Part shown: positions 61,312 to 64,000 of the stretch, in pieces
How the letters are laid out: the number at the start of each line of letters is the position of its first letter
Position numbering within the stretch: position 1 is the first letter of the stretch
From: RDXT01 sp033765305
GTDB lineage: Bacteria; Bacteroidota; Bacteroidia; J057
DNA: 64,000 nucleotides
Direction: 5' to 3'
Assembly (NCBI GenBank): GCA_033765305.1
Contig: JANRID010000049.1
Coordinates: forward strand, 1-64,000
Made by a program: the position numbers and the translations under genes
Notes under the pieces: model-generated
Database searches by the model: none
What the model was told of the DNA's origin: nothing
Seen by the model: only the letters and a program-made list of their open reading frames with translations

Positions 61312-64000
61312 TGTGCCGACTTGTACCCGCCGCATGGGCCGGGATGCTGCTGATATGCGCCGGATGCAGCCAGCTGCGGCAGGAGCCGCCGCTGCTCGAA
61401 CGCATGGATCCGGGCCATACTGGCATCCATTTCTCCAACCGCATCGTCGAAACCGATACGATGAACATCCTCATCTTCGAGTATGTCTTCAACGGCGGCG
61501 GGGTAGGCGTGGCCGATTTCAACCAGGATGGCCTGCAGGATCTGTATTTTTCCGGCAATCAGGTCCCGAACCGGCTGTATCTCAATCAGGGCAATTTCCA
61601 GTTCCGCGATGTGACGGAAATCTCCGGCACCGGCGCGCCGCACCGGTGGTCGTCCGGGGTGACGATTGTGGATATCAATGCCGACGGCCTGCCGGACATC
61701 TATGCCTGCGCCACGGTGCAGCGGCGGGGCGAAAACCGGGCCAATTCCCTGTTTGTCAACCAGGGGATGAATGCAGAGGGCATTCCGGTCTTCCGCGAGG
61801 AGGCTGCCCGCTGGGGCATCGCCGATACGGGCCATACGACGCATGCAGCCTTTTTCGACTACGACCTGGACGGCGATCTGGATCTCTATCTGCTGACCAA
61901 CCAGATGGAGCCTACCCGTACCCCCAACCTGTACAAGAAAAAACAGGTCAACTCGGAAAATCCGAATACGGACCGGTTTTACCGCAACAACGGCGACGGG
62001 ACCTTTACGAATTATTCCCGGGAAGCCGGCATCACCATTGAAGGCTACGGCCTGGGCCTGGCGGTAGCCGATTTCAACCAGGATGGCTGGCCGGATGTGT
62101 ACGTGACCAACGATTACCTGTCCAACGATTTTCTCTGGATCAATAATCAGGACGGCACCTTCACCAACCGGCTTTCGGAGTATTTCGAGCATCAGAGCTA
62201 CTCGGCGATGGGCAACGATGTGGCCGATGTCAACGGCGACGGCCTTCTCGACCTGACGACGGTGGATATGCTGCCGTACACGAACGAGCGCAAAAAGGCC
62301 CTGATTCCCGCCACCAATTACTCCAACGTCATCAACAGCGATTACTACGGCTACGATCAGCAGTATGTCCGCAATACCCTCCAGATCAACCGGGGCACAG
62401 GCCCGGACGGGCATCCGGTATTCACCGAGGTGGCGCAGATGGCCGGCATCCACGAAACCGACTGGAGCTGGAGCCCGCTCTGGCTGGACCTCGATCACGA
62501 CCGGGATCGGGACCTGCTGATTACCAATGGATTCCCCCGCGACATTACGGACCAGGACTTTACCGTGTACAACACCGACGCCCGCCGCATCCTCAGCCCC
62601 ATGAGCATGCTGCCCGAAGTGCCGGTGGTCCGGATTTCCAATTTTGCCTTCCGCAATGAGGGAAACCTGCAGTTTTCCAATGCCACCCAATCCTGGGGGA
62701 TCGAATATCCCAGCTTTTCCAACGGTGCGGTCTATGCCGATCTGGACAACGACGGCGATCTGGACTATGTAGTCAACAACATCAACGACAGCGCGCTGGT
62801 GTACCGCAATATGCTGTACGACCGCCCTGCGGAGCAGCGCCCGCACTATATCCGCTTCGTTCCGGAGGGCCGGGCCGGCAACCGGATGGGCCTGGGCGCG
62901 AAGGTCTGGATATACGAAGGCGGGCAGGTGCAGTTTCACGAATGCAGCCCCTACCGGGGCTACCTCTCCTCGGCGCAGCAGATGGCGCATTTCGGACTGG
63001 GGAGCGCAGCCCAGATCGATTCGGCGCTGGTGGTGTGGGCAGACGGATACCAGCGGCTGGGCCGCACGGCAGCAGACCAGACGGTGGTGCTGCGCCAGCA
63101 GGACGCGCAGCCGCTGCCGCCCGGCGGGCTCCAGGCCCTGCTGCCGCCGCCGCCTCAGGCTCCACTGCTGCAGGAGGTGTCTGTAAATCAAGGGATTGCA
63201 TACTTGCACGAAGAGGATGAGCGCATCGATTTCAATATCCAGCGCACGCTGCCGCACAAATTTTCCCAGGATGGCCCGGCCCTGGCTGCCGGTGATCTGA
63301 ACGGCGACGGCCGCGAGGACCTGCTCCTGGGCGGTGCAGCCGACCGGCCCAATGCAGTCTGGCTGCAGCTGCCCGACGGGCGCTTCGAGCGCAGCGAGGC
63401 AGGCGATTTTACCCGATCCCCCGATACGGCGGAGGTGCAGCACCTGGCGCTGCTGGATGCCGACGGCGACGGCGATCTCGATGTGTATGCGGCCACAGGC
63501 AGCTATGAATTTCCCCCCAATCACCCCGCGCTGCGCGACCTCTTCTACCGCAACGACGGCAGCGGGCGGCTGATGCTGGATCCCGGCGCTATTCCGGAAA
63601 TCCGGTCGGCCAACAGCTTTGCCATAGCAGCCGATCTGGACCGCGACGGGGACCCCGACCTGATCGTAGGCGGCAAGGTGCGCGCAGGCGCCTATCCGCT
63701 GCCGGACAGCAGCATCGTGCTGCGCAACGACGGCGGTGTATTTACCGATGCCACCGCCGCATGGAAACTGCCGCAGGGCCTGTACTGGGATGCTGCGGTG
63801 AGCGATCTGGACGGCGACGGCTGGCCTGATCTGGCGCTGGCGGGCGAATGGATGCCGTTGCGCCTGCTCCGCAATGCGGAGGGCAAGCGCTTCGAGCCTT
63901 TCCGCAAGACCGGGCTGGAGACGGAGGCCGGCTGGTGGCGCAGCATCGAAGCTGCGGATCTCGACGGCGACGGCGATCTGGACCTGCTGGCGGGCAATCT
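61308..64000 (+). CDS. Second VCBS/UnbV lipoprotein, partial at the window edge
   Basis: The gene starts with ATG at 61308 (or 61311), overlapping the previous stop by 4 nt (ATGA), and stays open to the end of the window: 897 codons seen, the rest lies beyond. The signal is MMCRLVPAAWAGMLLICAGC (Cys20). The order of parts follows the first copy: MNILIFEYVFNGGGVGVADF, ETDWSWSPLWLDLDHDRDRD, ITNGFPRDITDQDFTVYN, a UnbV-type region (GLGSAAQIDSALVVWADGY) and a second VCBS half. It is thus a tandem paralogue, probably translationally coupled. By the first copy's length about 300 residues are missing. Confidence 0.92.
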   Translation, partial: MMCRLVPAAWAGMLLICAGCSQLRQEPPLLERMDPGHTGIHFSNRIVETDTMNILIFEYVFNGGGVGVADFNQDGLQDLYFSGNQVPNRLYLNQGNFQFRDVTEISGTGAPHRWSSGVTIVDINADGLPDIYACATVQRRGENRANSLFVNQGMNAEGIPVFREEAARWGIADTGHTTHAAFFDYDLDGDLDLYLLTNQMEPTRTPNLYKKKQVNSENPNTDRFYRNNGDGTFTNYSREAGITIEGYGLGLAVADFNQDGWPDVYVTNDYLSNDFLWINNQDGTFTNRLSEYFEHQSYSAMGNDVADVNGDGLLDLTTVDMLPYTNERKKALIPATNYSNVINSDYYGYDQQYVRNTLQINRGTGPDGHPVFTEVAQMAGIHETDWSWSPLWLDLDHDRDRDLLITNGFPRDITDQDFTVYNTDARRILSPMSMLPEVPVVRISNFAFRNEGNLQFSNATQSWGIEYPSFSNGAVYADLDNDGDLDYVVNNINDSALVYRNMLYDRPAEQRPHYIRFVPEGRAGNRMGLGAKVWIYEGGQVQFHECSPYRGYLSSAQQMAHFGLGSAAQIDSALVVWADGYQRLGRTAADQTVVLRQQDAQPLPPGGLQALLPPPPQAPLLQEVSVNQGIAYLHEEDERIDFNIQRTLPHKFSQDGPALAAGDLNGDGREDLLLGGAADRPNAVWLQLPDGRFERSEAGDFTRSPDTAEVQHLALLDADGDGDLDVYAATGSYEFPPNHPALRDLFYRNDGSGRLMLDPGAIPEIRSANSFAIAADLDRDGDPDLIVGGKVRAGAYPLPDSSIVLRNDGGVFTDATAAWKLPQGLYWDAAVSDLDGDGWPDLALAGEWMPLRLLRNAEGKRFEPFRKTGLETEAGWWRSIEAADLDGDGDLDLLAGN

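Noticed and set aside
61281..63524. Minus-strand frame of 747 codons
   Set aside because: Antisense to the second VCBS/UnbV gene, which is open on plus to the window edge and clearly related to the first.

Overview
The window reads as chromosomal DNA of a GC-rich member of the Bacteroidota, possibly Saprospiria-like (inference; no rRNA gene is present to fix the genus). The evidence is a SusC/SusD pair, TonB-dependent receptors with carboxypeptidase-like N-domains, one type A and one type B type IX secretion (T9SS) C-terminal domain, many short lipoprotein signals, and repeated promoter motifs of the Bacteroidota form (TTTG or TTG, 18-21 nt, TAnnTTTG). No tRNA, rRNA, CRISPR array, phage or transposase was recognised.

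Left part (1-15.5 kb): a minus-strand block holds ispH, cmk, queD, a small lipoprotein and a vitamin B12 uptake pair (btuB-like receptor and btuG-like propeller lipoprotein) led by a clear cobalamin riboswitch. At about 6.5-6.8 kb transcription switches to the plus strand at a cluster of DnaA boxes next to dnaB, a candidate replication origin. After dnaB come two proteins with C-terminal SPOR domains (one thioredoxin-like, one beta-propeller), a geranylgeranyl-reductase-like flavoprotein, a GT39-like membrane protein, a short-repeat membrane protein and a PhnX-like HAD hydrolase.

Middle part (15.5-36 kb): a secreted beta-helix protein with a T9SS type A tail, an acyl-CoA dehydrogenase, a repeat-filled intergenic region with a 96-bp tandem array, a WYL regulator, and a 1,894-residue protein with about 17 PKD repeats and a T9SS type B tail. 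Then follow a small acidic protein, an alpha/beta hydrolase overlapping an outer membrane protein, a Uma2-family nuclease, a GH20 hexosaminidase, an S41 peptidase, a predicted barrel protein, a membrane LytTR regulator, and a paiB-like gene cut by an in-frame stop.

Right part (36-64 kb): a lower-GC block (36.2-43.2 kb) carries a PstS-like binding protein, a TonB-dependent receptor and two PhoD-type phosphatases. It looks like one operon for taking phosphate from organic phosphoesters. Next are rlmI, an NtrC/NtrY-type two-component pair, a GH5 lipoprotein, a VCBS-OmpA fusion and a DUF4294 protein. The window ends in a SusC-SusD operon followed by two tandem VCBS/UnbV lipoproteins, the second running off the edge. 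Palindromes of the LacI-operator type lie upstream of both the GH5 gene and susC, suggesting common carbohydrate control.
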